NCBI RefSeq assembly: GCF_029784135.1
Contig: NC_073746.1
Coordinates: 71,342,042 to 71,406,041, forward strand
Reading direction: 5' to 3'
Length of the DNA: 64,000 nucleotides
Source of the DNA: Toxorhynchites rutilus septentrionalis
Taxonomy: Eukaryota > Arthropoda > Insecta > Diptera > Culicidae
Of this stretch, positions 11,617 to 22,450 are shown piece by piece. The notes below the pieces were generated by a model. The model worked only from the letters and a program-made list of their open reading frames with translations. It was not told the origin of the DNA and made no database searches. The translations under genes were made by a program, and so were the position numbers. Position 1 is the stretch's first letter, and every line of letters begins with the position of its first letter.

Positions 11617-12035
11617 TGCGAGAGATAAAAAGAGAAAGAGAGAGATAGAGAGAAAGAAAGAAAGAGAGAATGAGAGAGAGAGAAAGAAAGAGAGAATGAG
11701 AGAGAGAAAAAGAAAGAGAATGAGAGAGAGAGAAAGAAAGAGAGAACGAGAGAGAGAAAGAAAGAGAAACACAGAGAGAGCAACAGAAATAGAGAAAAAC
11801 AAAAAGAGAGAGGGAGAAAAAGAGAGAGAGAAAAAGAGAAAAAGAAAGAGAGAGGGAAAAAAGAGAGAGAAAGAGAGAGAAAGAGAGAGAAAGAGAGTAA
11901 AAGAAAGAGAGAGAGAGTAAAAGAAAGAGAGAGAGAGAGAAGAGAGGAAAAGAGAGAGATAAAAGAGAGAGAGAAAGAGAGAGAGAGTTGGGGGGAGGGG
12001 GAGGTAGGGAGAAAAAGAGAAAGAGAGGGGGGGGA
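11617..12035 (+). repeat. Purine tract (GAGAGAAAGA)n, about 400 bp
   Basis: The plus strand is almost entirely A and G, built from gagagaaagaaag-type units, and ends in a G-rich stretch with ggggggg. Such tracts can form triplex (H-DNA) structures. The open frames across it (all Arg/Glu/Lys on plus, Ser/Leu/Phe on minus) are artefacts of the repeat. Confidence 0.9.
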
Positions 12036-12153
12036 GATTGAATGGCTCAAATCCAATCATTTCCCAGGTTGATTAATCCACGCACAAAACATTAAAAAAT
12101 TATTTCTATTAAATCATTTCAAAGATTTTAGCAAATTGCAACAAAACAATATA

Positions 12154-12676
12154 CAGAAAATCCTGTTTTGTGCGTGGGATAGGGACCGCACAAACAAATT
12201 CGCATAAAAAATCGCACTTCGCAGACTTCACCAGAAGCTTCAAAAAATAGTGTTCGCTACGAAATTTAAAAAAAAATAATTATGCAGTATATACGAACCG
12301 CATAATAAAAGTTTCCTTAGGAAAATAACCCAAATCCCAATGATTTCATTCGAGATCATCATTAGATTTACTTTTTTCACTTTCACTTTCACATAAGCTG
12401 CCTACTCACTTGTACAGATCATAAAATCAAATCTTTGCTCCTTCCAATAAGCTCTTTTTGACACCTTAAAACAAAAAGAAACAAAACATGAGAATGGAAA
12501 TTAGCTGCTACGTCCCTATGTAGAACGATGAAATATATATCAAAGATAGAAAACAAAAATAAATGACCGATGACTTCATTTTTTCAAATACCGCACAAAA
12601 AAACGCACGCAATTTTTTATGCATTTTTTTTTGTGTGATCGCACAGAAAAACATCGCGCAAAAACAAGTTTTACTG
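12154..12676. mobile_element. Pogo-type MITE (CAGTAAAACCTG family), copy 1
   Basis: The left end is cagaaaatcctgttttgtgcg. The right end is the inverted cgcgcaaaaacaagttttactg. Each is flanked by TA, as expected for Tc1/mariner/pogo target duplication. Internal gtgcg/cgcac words recur. Related copies lie at 30800 (partial) and 59631-60228. It is noncoding. Confidence 0.65.
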
Positions 12677-12678
12677 TA

Positions 12679-13480
12679 TTCAAATTGACATTACCATCAT
12701 TACATTTTTTTATTACTATGGTGATTATAAAAAATGCCATTTTTATTTGACAAACTTTAGTTAACAATATTTTGTAAGAATGGGCGTATTTAAAATTAAG
12801 TGAAAATTCAAAAGTCGATAATTCATAGCATAGAAATTTTTGGATCACCGATGAAATTATTAGATATTTAATATAAGGTACAAAAACATTATCAAATACA
12901 CCGGCTATAGTAATTCAAATATTTCGCGCTCACGTCGAGCATTTTAAATTTTTCTATGAATGTCATTCCTTCCTAACTTTTTTTTCCATTGAATCTGAAT
13001 CTCGAACTTTTTGAAAATTTATTCTAGTCAAGTTTTTATTTGTATGGAACATAATGGACATCAACGGACAGCTGTGTTCCCGCTGATTCAGTCATCAAAG
13101 AACAGCTCGTACTTATTGCATTCGTATTGTATTTCTGCTGGCATTTGTTTGAATGTTTTTTATTGTCGTTATTTTATTAAACATTGAAGATTTTCTATGA
13201 ATGTGTTATCTTTTTTTTTAAATTGAGATAACATTCGAATAATTTTTGCCAGCTACTAATATAATATTGACACCTTTATGTTTTTTTGATAAATTGTTTA
13301 CAAAAAAAAAAGGGTTTATGTACTGTCTCGACCATTCGCAATTTGTTTGTAACTTCGTGAATCAACGAGATGTATTTGTGTTGTTGAGTTTTCAATTCTA
13401 CTTTGAAAATTTTTCGTGTTTTGATTGTGCTATACGAATAATATGTTAAAAAATTGTATTAGCATAAAAAAGGAGTTCTT
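12679..13480. other. AT-rich sequence, no gene
   Basis: No supported feature. The plus-strand ORF at 13246 is AT-rich and uses a non-ATG start; it is probably noncoding. Confidence 0.3.
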
Positions 13481-14200
13481 AATATCGCTAAGTTTAGGAT
13501 TAACCCACATGTCTTCAAATGTTTTTCAATGTAGCTCCTAAACATCTATTTTTACCATAATGATGTATTTGGAAAAGTTGTTATTATAAGCGAATTCATA
13601 AAATTTCATGAACATGACGGTATAACACGATAAACGTATTAAAAGGACGTATTTAATATTAACAAGACAACAAATAAGAAGTATTTTTTTTAAATATCCC
13701 GAGAATGGCTGCATTCAGAAGAGGATTGATAGTGAGATTTTTTGTTTAAAACCATATCAGGATTCATAATTTGTCGCTAAAATTGATCGTTAACATACAA
13801 AAATTCAAAGTTCCGAAAATTCATTAAAATTCAAAGTTCGTCAAAAATAGTTTTACTATTTTGGGCTTATTTTATAAATTTTCTACATGACTTCTATTTT
13901 ATATAGAACAAATTAAAATAAAAGATTAAGAAAGACATATTTCGGATATTGCATTTTTTCCTAAATAAAAAAAGAGTGCTAATTTTTTTTCTCAGTGTAT
14001 TTTTTTTCGCGTTTAAACGTGAAAATATAAATTATTGAATAAATTATAAATTATAAAGTTAATTAAAGATTTCTCTTACTAAAATCGATATGCCCTATTG
14101 AAAAGTTACACTTCAGTCAAAATAATCCCAATTGCTGTGGAAAACTCATGTTTCCTCCAACTTAAACGGAATACAAAATTTCATTCGAATTAAACATACT
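13480..14200 (-). repeat. Repeat family R, minus-oriented copy
   Basis: This shares ordered blocks, inverted, with 58130-59235. They include tcatgaacatgacggtataacacg, a catgacttctattttatat block, and the tcccaattgctgtggaaaactcat block near 14130. The 19765-20165 copy contains the last block in plus orientation. It has no coding capacity; its class is unknown. Confidence 0.6.
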
Positions 14201-14689
14201 CATGTTTTGTCATTGGTCGATTTCATTTGAAATTGCTCAGAAACGTTAAAATCGCGTCGTTGATATCGGTTATATCGGTTGTTTTCTTGGCGAAATTATA
14301 TAACGAAAAACGAAACTATTTCAACATGTTAGTGAGAGATGGAAAGTAAAGTTGTCTGCACAAAATTTCACGAATGAACTATTTTGTTCTGTTCCAGAAT
14401 GATTCACTTTACTGAATTTTCCACCCTATTCGTTCATCAATTGAACGAAAAAAGGCAAAGGTAAATAAAACCTGAAAAATCTAGCATCTCTCTCTTCTTT
14501 AGAATTCTATTATTCAATCTCATCCACTGTCTGTAGACTCCAGGTCGGCTGAAAAGGTTGAGAGTTATGTAAACTTTGTCCGTCCGCTTTGAAGAAGCAA
14601 CTTTGACCCCAAAACTGGGGCATGAGCAATTTTTTTTCTCGCTGTTGGTTGACATTTACGAGTGTGAATTGCTGCAAGGTTTGTACATT
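14201..14689. other. No gene
   Basis: AT-rich transition from repeat R to the next single-copy island. Nothing is supported. Confidence 0.3.
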
Positions 14690-15930
14690 CTTAGCAAGTT
14701 TCCGTTACCGCACTATCCGCCTGTTCTCCCTCGCGGGAGATTAGTTGCTTATCGTGTATCAGCTTGACGTCAAACAACATGCGCACGTTGTGTGAAGTTT
14801 GTTGATATCTAACAGTTGGTACGTAATAGTTTCCAACACTTTATTTAATGAAATTAAAGTGGAGAGGTGTTTCCGCCAGTCCGACACGCGTGACGCAAAC
14901 AGCGTTAGGTTGTGCTGAGATATAGTGAGTCATCGCTTCCAGGAACCCATTATCAAAGAGTTTACCAACACTCAAGAGTGTACACTCGAAGAAAATTGCA
15001 TCGGGAAGCTGCAGAATAAATTATCGTCACGCTGAGAGTAGCGACCTACCGTACAATGGTTGATAAAAGGATGCATTCATTAGATGCGAGTCAATTTCAA
15101 GTTCTTCATTGCACACTCACTCTCAGATAGGATGGGAACAGAAAAATCTTGATGCACTGAATAATGTTATTCATTCTACCTTTGCACAGGAGAGCGCAGT
15201 TCTGTTCCAAAGCTGTCGATTGATGGCAGTCTGTATTATCTTGGGCTTTGGCAGAGACGGAATGACTAATGAGTCGATTTCCGTGATCGCGCGTTGTCTC
15301 GCTGAGACAGCGGCTGCGGTTGCCTGCAGCATGCGTGGGTGCGCGTCTCGCTTGATCCCATAACAATCAATCAGTCGTGTTGCTATCGGCAGTTGCTATG
15401 ATGTGCTCCAAGCTCTCGGGGTGGTATGTATGTGTGATGCTGTATTTGCAGGCTTTTCTCAACAGCGATTGCTCAATCGGAACTGCGAAATGTTCCCGAG
15501 CCACACATACACACGTACACACGTACGTTGTGTGGGCGACCCGCGCCACCTCTTGGTGTCTTGTAAGAGTGAGAATTTCATTTTTATCAACGATCGACAG
15601 TTTATTGCTGGGAGAGGTATCGCGCACCGTATCGCTCGCGGTACCCACGACTGAGAAACCCCGCGTCAGTTCCAAGCGTGGGACGATGATCTGCTGGTGG
15701 TGTTCCATTTAGAGCGCGATATGATCGATATGGAAATGATGATGATTATTTCTCCTTTTGCGTCTATGGTTCATGACTTCTCGCAAGCAATTGTGGTGTC
15801 GGCATTGTACGGCTCAACTCTACTGCTGTGGGCCGTGATGAACAACGGGTTAGATTTGAGGAGCCAAGGGCGACGGTGTTGTTGTTACAACATTCAATCG
15901 ATGGTCTCGATGTGGCCATGAGTAATGACA
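14690..15930. other. GC-richer single-copy island, no gene recognised
   Basis: ORFs of 80-110 codons exist on both strands (for example 15109-15363 and 15367-15708). They overlap head to head with no recognisable motif, so they are probably chance frames. A GT/AC-rich near-palindrome (cacacatacacacgtacacacgtacgttgtgtg) lies around 15500-15533. Confidence 0.35.
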
Positions 15931-16376
15931 TATCGGTTATCATTTAGTTTCTAGACAAAACATCGTGAATTCCAACTCATGTCCATCAATTGGCCACCTG
16001 CTTAGTGTCTTCGGATCAATGAATATTGTAGTTAAATAAAGGACCCCGAACTGACAATTCTTTTTCTTATTGTACTTTTTCGGGTTGCTTATAACCTCAA
16101 AAGTGTTAACGACCCCAATCACATAAAGTAGTTTATTTGTCAACACTCACAAATTTGTACTCTGTTTTTCACCTGGCAGCATATTTTCTATCGTAGCGTA
16201 CCCATTTTTCGATTTTATATGAGCATTTGAGGGACGATTTTTGCTACTAAAATTAAAGAAAAAATCATAAGAATACATTTTTTCAACAATTTCGACATTT
16301 TTTCTTAAATTTTGAATAACCGCAGCATTCTGCGTTGGAGAATACATTGTAACGTTTAATTGCAACCAAATTTCAG

Positions 16377-16450
16377 GCTCCGCCAGCGAGGTACCGATTT
16401 ATGAGGGCACTTACGTGCACAACTACCAGCACTCTAATTCAAATAAATAA
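16377..16450 (+). CDS. Candidate terminal coding exon of a host gene
   Basis: A pyrimidine-A context ending in caaatttcag precedes a 74-bp segment that stays open in one frame. With the first two bases completing a split codon, it encodes SASEVPIYEGTYVHNYQHS followed by NSNK and TAA. Codons are GC-ending as in expressed dipteran genes (GCC AGC GAG GTA, GGC ACT TAC GTG CAC AAC TAC CAG CAC), unlike the AT-rich surroundings. AATAAA words overlap the stop. If it is real, the mariner at 16677 sits in the 3' UTR or just downstream. The sequence family is unknown to me, and the call rests on splice site plus codon quality only. Confidence 0.3.
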
Positions 16451-16676
16451 AAACGATTTGGTGTCCGTTCCTTACGATTTCAATCAAGAACGGAGCAACG
16501 GATTTGAACAGTCAGTATCAGGATAAATGCGTCTTAGTCTCATCGGATTTATATGCAAAAAAAGAAATTCTACACCACGAATATAGAACACGTACAATGA
16601 CTAAATCGTCAAAAGCCTATGGTTTTTGGTGGCCCTCCAGGTCAGAGTGTCCCTCAAAGCATCTATCACAGATATA

Positions 16677-17906
16677 TTAGGCTGTCAAAAAAGTCCTGCG
16701 GTATTTCCGCGAGGTGTCGTTGTAAGCGCGTAGTTCTAGTTGTATTCATTGTATCGACTATAGCATACTATAGCTTGTTGGAAAGGTATTTTTGCGCGCT
16801 ATAATATAGTCCTTGACAGTGTTTTGTTTGGTTAAGTCGTTCGTGAGTCATAGTGTCGCAAATATGGAGGAAAATAAAGAGAAAATCCGACATATTTTAC
16901 AGTACTACTATGACAAAGGCAAAAATACATCTCAAGCTGCCAATAAAATTTGTGCAGTTTATGGACCCTATACAGTTTCCATTTCCACCGCACAACGATG
17001 GTTTCAACGTTTTCGTTCTGGTGTAGAGGTCGTCGAAGATGCGCCACACTCCGGAAGGCCTGTCGTCGAAAATTGCGACAAAATCGCTGAATTAGCAGAG
17101 AAAGACCGGCATAGTAGCAGCCGTAGCTGGGGATAAGTCATCAAACCGTTATTTTGAAGAAGCTTGGATTCACAAAGAAGCTCGATGTATGGGTGCCACA
17201 CACGTTGACGCAAAAAGACATCTTTGACCGTATCGACGCATGTGAATCGCTGCTGAATCGCAACAAAATCGACCCGTTTCTGAAGCGGATGGTGACTGGC
17301 GATGAAAAGTGGGTCACTTACGACAACGTGAAGCGCAAACGGTCGTGGTCGAAGCCCGCTGAAGCGGCTCAGACGGTGGCCAAGCCCTCATTAACGGCCA
17401 GGAAGGTTCTGCTGTGTGTTTGGTGGGATTGTCAAGGAATAATCTATTATGAGCTGCTTCCCTATGGCTTGAAGGTAGCACTCACGAAGAAGAGGCCATC
17501 TTTGATAAACAGAGGCCGTATTGTCTTCCATCAGGACAACGCCAGGCCACACACTTCTTTGGTGACGCGCCAGAAGCTCCGGGAGCTCGGATGGGAGGTT
17601 CTTTTGCATCCGCCGTATAGTCCGGACCTTGCACCAAGTGACTATCACCTGTTTTTGTCCATGGCGAACGAGCTAGGTAGTCAGAAGTTAGCCACAAAAG
17701 AGGCCTGTGAAAATTGGCTATCCGAGTTTTTTGCCAATAAGGAAGCAAGCTTCTATAACAGGGGTATTATGAAGTTGGCATCTCGTTGGGAACAAGTCAT
17801 CGAACAAAACGGCACATATTTGACTTAAAACAGATGATTGTAACTAATTTTATGAACAAATGAAAATTCAAAAAAAAAATACCGCAGAACTTTTTTGACA
17901 GCCTAA
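16677..17906 (+). mobile_element. Mariner element, complete ends, 1230 bp
   Basis: The inverted ends begin TTAGGCTGTCAAAAAAGT and match over about 29 bp with one mismatch (C/T at position 19). TA dinucleotides flank both sides (16675-16676 and 17907-17908), as expected for a mariner insertion. One damaged transposase gene lies inside. The near-identical termini suggest a relatively recent insertion despite the broken gene. Confidence 0.93.
16864..17828 (+). pseudogene. Mariner transposase, frameshifted and internally deleted
   Basis: Starting from ATG 16864 the N-terminal paired-type HTH region reads MEENKEKIRHILQYYYDKGK, with ICAVYG, WFQRFRSG and SGRPV motifs. A small deletion near 17124 removes the expected link before the LGISHQTVILKKLG helix, and the frame shifts to the one opening at 17127. 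Catalytic residues are visible: D at 17301 in VTGDEKW, D at 17535 in HQDNARPH, and D at 17640 in YSPDLAPSDYH. The last two are separated by 34 residues, the mariner D34D signature. Only 77 residues separate the first two, about 15 fewer than usual, so part of the catalytic core after ELLP is also deleted. It resembles the mauritiana/cecropia-type mariners. The copy cannot make active transposase. Confidence 0.92.
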
Positions 17907-17908
17907 TA

Positions 17909-18733
17909 TAAATAAAACATTACGTATTGTTTTCTTTCTCTTTCTTCAAGTGTTCCAAAACGAATTGATTTACAAATGGCCTGTTCATCTTAAAAAATAT
18001 CTTGAAGTTGCGAGTTTCCAAAAATAAAGTTCACTATTTGAAAAAGAATTATATAGGGTGGTATCTGAGATACGATCCTATTGTTGACGTAGAACTACGA
18101 AGTTGTTTCATTCATCTTGCTTATTTATCTCGTCAGAAATCATTTCAGAATGTTCAGAATGGAATGAAATTAAATCTTCAGTTAAATTGTGGCATACAGT
18201 TGATTACTCTTGGACAAATGTTAGGCAACTTCATATTGCACATCAATCGAACCGATGCATGACCAATTCGTATCGACACAAAAACATACACACAAACGCA
18301 AATTACAGGACCAAAATATACACTGTTGTTGCTTTGAAATAAAAGTAAACTAAGCAAACTTTTAAGCTACATGTAATCTAATGTGTTTGCGCACACTACA
18401 CAGATTATTTCCATTGAAGCAACAGGATGCAATAATTTAATCTTGCGAACAATCGACGTGACGAAAATTGTCATTCTCTATTCAAAAGCGAAAGAATTGC
18501 TGACAGATTTTATACCCGGAACCCGATGCAAAGATGGAACCTAAGTTAATATCTCATTGAATATTTCGTTTCTACTTTACTTCCGCGCACCAGTACAAAG
18601 CTCTGCATCCTATAGCTTTCTTTATGCATATTCTGAGAATATGCATACAATTTACAGAATCAAGCACCATGGGTAGCTACGAGTGTTTTCGCAATGGTAT
18701 CCATAATTCTATAGGCCTTCGCGAAATTTGTCA
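17909..18733. other. AT-rich sequence with a 25-bp palindrome, no gene
   Basis: A near-perfect palindrome, TATGCATATTCTGAGAATAT then GCATA, lies at 18623-18647. A ttgacgtagaactacg motif (18083) is related to the ends of the 5941 MITE. No gene is supported. Confidence 0.35.
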
Positions 18734-19369
18734 TTAGGGTAAATGGGGGCAATTTGGACTCCCTAAGCAAATCATCTTATATTTCACAAGCTACCAAGTA
18801 TATAGAAAAATTAAAGAGATGATTTTTGGACATTAAAATTTGGCTTTGGATGTTTTGGTCCTGTGTGTGTCTCATCGAATAAAAAACATACTTATGTTTA
18901 TGTAAAGTAATTCAGGATAATATTACAATCAGTAATAGTGTTATGAGATCGATAGTAGAGAGAGAAAAAGAGGGAGAGGTAAAGAGAGAGAGAAAAAAAA
19001 TAAAGAGAGAAAGAGAGAAAGTGAAATAAAGAGAAAGAGAGAAAAAGAGAAAAAGAGAAAGATAGAAAGAGACAAAGAGACAAAGAGAGAAAGAAAGAAA
19101 GAGAGAAAGAGAGAGAGAGAAATAGAGAGAAAGAATTAATCGGCGGAAAAAACCTTAAAACCACGATCGAAAAACTTACATTTACTTACTATCAAAGTGC
19201 TTCCTTTTTTATGTTCCTGTTTCTCCCCACCTGTAAAATTCAACCAAAGTTTTTTTCACGTTAGGTACACACGGTTCAACAATAAAAGGAAATTACTTTA
19301 TAAAAAATCCAAGTTGAGCCGTACTTCTCGAGATAAAGGGATGGTCCAAATCACCCCGACTTACCCTAA
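18734..19369. mobile_element. MITE with TTAGGGTAAATGGGGG-type inverted ends
   Basis: The left end is ttagggtaaatgggggcaat followed by ttggactcc. The right end is the inverted form of ttagggtaagtcggggtgat followed by ttggacc. The interior is noncoding and holds a purine tract. The target duplication is not clear. Confidence 0.6.
18955..19135 (+). repeat. Purine tract (GAGAAAGA)n, second copy
   Basis: About 180 bp of almost pure A/G in the same gagagaaag style as the tract at 11617. It lies inside the MITE at 18734-19369. The minus-strand Ser/Leu/Phe-rich frame here is artefactual. Confidence 0.85.
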
Positions 19370-19764
19370 TTGGTAGGATCTAGCCCTTTTGATATTATCA
19401 TGACTTTCACATTATCTAACCACTGGTGCACACGATTTTACAGACGGATAATGATTTCTGCATTGATAAAACATAATTTTCATGCTGTAATATTTTTTGT
19501 CCATATTTACAACTCATTTTTAGTTGTTAATTGTGTTATCCGTGATTTTCGTTTTCCGCGTTCACCTAGCTACTCAATTCCGCGGATTTTCGGTCTTCTA
19601 CTATATTATATATTGAAAGTGTGCTTCGATGTCACGTTAGTTGCTTGTTTTTGATCGTCATAGTTTAAGGAGTACATATTGGACTAATTAAATCGTGGAA
19701 CTTTCGTTTATAAAATATTTCACATCTGTGCAATTCTAATTGAAATCGTCCTAATAATGCAGAG

Positions 19765-20165
19765 ACCTGTATTTTTGATTCGAATGAAAGTTTGTATACC
19801 GTTTTGGGTTGGAAGAAATATGATTTTTCTACAGCAATTGGGAATTTTTTGACTCAAGTGTAGCTTTTGAAAAGGGCGTATCGGTTTTAGTAAAAGAAAT
19901 TTTTGATAAATTACATCTCAAAAACTATGAGTTGTGCCGAAATATTGTCTTAAATAGACTTGTAGAGTATTGATGTTTAAACGTGAAAAAACACCCCCAA
20001 ACTCGCTATATTTTAAGTTAATCACTTCCAAAATGTAATTTAAACCCTCTGATTTAGGTGTACCACTACTATATCCTGTACTAAACTCTCTAATCCTTCA
20101 AATGGAAGCAACAGAATCGTCTTTCGTAGACCGTTTCCGAAAAACTGTAGGAAATGTTCATCTGA
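19765..20165 (+). repeat. Repeat family R, plus-oriented partial copy
   Basis: It contains the acagcaattgggaattttttgactcaagtgtagcttttgaaaa block, shared with 58180-58240 and inverted at 14090-14150. It then continues into a segment (taccactactatatcctgta) that reappears inverted inside the pogo-like element at about 50333. Confidence 0.55.
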
Positions 20166-21375
20166 AAAACTTTCCTTAACTGTATTAGTGTTTGAGAAAC
20201 TTCAGAATTGTTTGTTTTTGGCGGTAAAAGTAGGGAATACCGTCAAGAAGGAGCAACTGCGAATACCACTGTGATTCTATCGCACAAAAGTCGGTCGCTG
20301 GAACTGCTACCAGGTACGAACGGATACTGTGAAGAAAGAAGATATTGCAATTTAAGCTCAGCCCGAAAGCAACTCACAAGTGCAGTCAAAACAATATATT
20401 TTTTTCCAATTTTTTAGAAACCTGTCTTGCTCCTACCAGCGAGCGGCCCACATCACTTTCAAAGGTTGATTGTGTGCCGTTTCGTGAATGAAAATTGTAA
20501 TGCGGTTTTTTTTTGCAATTTCAATCCCAACATGTAAATCGAATAAATAATACAGATCGTCGATTTTCATGCCGCCTGGTGGAGATCGCTTGTGTAGTTT
20601 TGCATCACATACACACACTATTTTTGATTTTTATTTGTTGCCATTTGTAGATTGGAATGAGTTCCACAAAGCAGTTTTAATGTTTTGTTTATAAGATATG
20701 TGGAATAATGGTGGTGGTGCTGGTGGAAGAAACACACAATTGCCTGCAACCCTGTGTGTATCAACTGGTGAACTAACCCCTGGCAACCGTTTTTGCTTTT
20801 TTTGTCACTAAGAAGACATACAACGCATGCGATTCTTGCTCGTCGTGTAATTCTCGTGAGGGAAAGAATGAATCATGACTCAACCATCTCAAGCTGATTC
20901 AGAAATTTGGATGCATTCAAAAAAAAAAAATATCGCAAGTGATAAACAAGCGAATTGAATAAAATGATTTCGTAGTCCTACATCAAAAATTTTGTCGTGT
21001 CCTAGACACAACCTCCTTCAATGATATATGTTAGGCCCATTCAGGCCCAAAAATGCAAACGTCAGTTTGATAACGACATTGACAATCGTTTTGACGTAGG
21101 ACTACGTTTTTGGTTTTGTATTTTGGGGGTAACTCTAAATTATTTTCAAATGCATATTACGAAAATTATTTTTTCACCATTGAACGATATAGGATATATA
21201 GTGAATCAGTTAATTTTAACGAAATAATTAATCGAACAGAATAGAAAAATACTTTTTGCATAGCAAAGAGAGAACAATCTGTACCATGCAAGCCTTCATT
21301 TACCCTGAATGCATGCCAGATTTAATATTTTCTACCAATTATATGCAATACAATATGTTCAATTCGTTGTATTAA
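20166..21375. other. No gene recognised
   Basis: Mixed sequence. The 69-codon frame at 20208-20417 (with ELLPGTNGYCEERRYC) has no recognised family and a non-ATG start. Two copies of the GTAGTCCTAC word lie at about 20970 and 21093. I do not support a gene. Confidence 0.3.
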
Positions 21376-21823
21376 GGGGATAGTACACTATGAACATCAT
21401 AAAAAGTATGTGATTTCCGCGATTTTTTCAACGAGAAAATAAATTACTATGATTAATCTGATATCACAGTTTTATTAGTTTTATTAACAAACAAAAAATA
21501 ATTGGTGTCAATTGAACTGTCCCCTGAATAGCCGCAACCCGTTTGTTGAACCCTTGCAGCCAAAACCTTGTAAACTGGTGGGAGTTCTACAAGTTTTTCT
21601 AGTGGACCGATTTCAACCAATGATTTTTTTACGTAATCTTGGATATATTTCCTGTCATCGTACGTAGGATTTTTTCAAGACATTGATTTTTGACGAAATA
21701 GCGAAATGTTTTGCATCGGATAAACCTGGGACAAAAACTACAAAAATAGAGACATCCCAGAGAACAGTTTAGACCAAAAATTATTTGTTTTCTTCTTTCA
21801 AGTTTCCAAAGTGTACCACCCCC
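21376..21823. mobile_element. TTAA-flanked MITE, 448 bp
   Basis: It is flanked on both sides by TTAA (21372-21375 and 21824-21827). The ends are GGGGATAGTACACT and the inverted AGTGTACCACCCCC. A TTAA duplication is characteristic of piggyBac-type transposases, so this is probably a piggyBac-derived nonautonomous element. The class assignment is an inference from the target site and ends. Confidence 0.6.
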
Positions 21824-22195
21824 TTAAATAAATTATATCATCTTCTAGCGTCAGATTCCTATACTGGGGGTAACTTTACAAATTCGGGAATGAGACATGC
21901 AATGAATATTGGGGAGAATTCAAACACATATCACGAGAAAGCGTTTTTGAGATAAATATTAGTATGTATTCCATTGCACGGAAAATTCATCCGGTAGTTA
22001 TTTGGCGTAAGAATAAAATTAAATAATTCAACAATTACATAAATAAAATAAAATAAAAGTTTTGCAAATTAATCAGAAGAGCAACTTGGAAGGAACGCCG
22101 GAAGAGCTCACATTTTACTCAAAGGCGATATGCTCCGGAAAATGACATTTAAGTGATACATTAATTACAGCAGTTCAAAATTCATTTGAAATTAT

Positions 22196-22450
22196 TCAAG
22201 TTTTCCGAAAGTTTCGACCAAATCTTGGTCCCATCTGTTTAAAAATATTTTTCATTCGATGGTCGATGTAAAAATGTCGATGAATAAAACTATAAATGTT
22301 GAGGTTTAGCTCGTAGCATTTTTTCAAGGCTATGAATTGTGAGATTTCTCCAAAAGATGTTGTGTTTCGGGTGTAAATCTTTCTTATATCCGGCTCGCAT
22401 TCATCATTAACTCTCCTTACATCCGAGGGCAAGCAACAAAGGAATTCCAT
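22196..22450 (-). CDS. Candidate small ORF, function unknown
   Basis: An ATG-initiated frame of 84 residues with balanced composition (starts MEFLCCLPSDVRRVNDECEP, later SFIHRHFYIDHRMKNIFKQM). It does not look like a repeat translation and the strand shows no simple sequence. I recognise no domain, and there is no visible promoter or splice support, so chance is a serious alternative. Confidence 0.15.
   Translation of the reverse strand: MEFLCCLPSDVRRVNDECEPDIRKIYTRNTTSFGEISQFIALKKCYELNLNIYSFIHRHFYIDHRMKNIFKQMGPRFGRNFRKT

Noticed and set aside
11584..12060. 150-residue Ser/Leu/Phe-rich frames on the minus strand and an Arg/Glu/Lys frame on plus
   Set aside because: They are translations of the purine tract and exist in several frames at once.
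20208..20417. Cys-containing ORF resembling a secreted protein fragment
   Set aside because: Non-ATG start, no recognisable family and no second cysteine cluster; probably chance.
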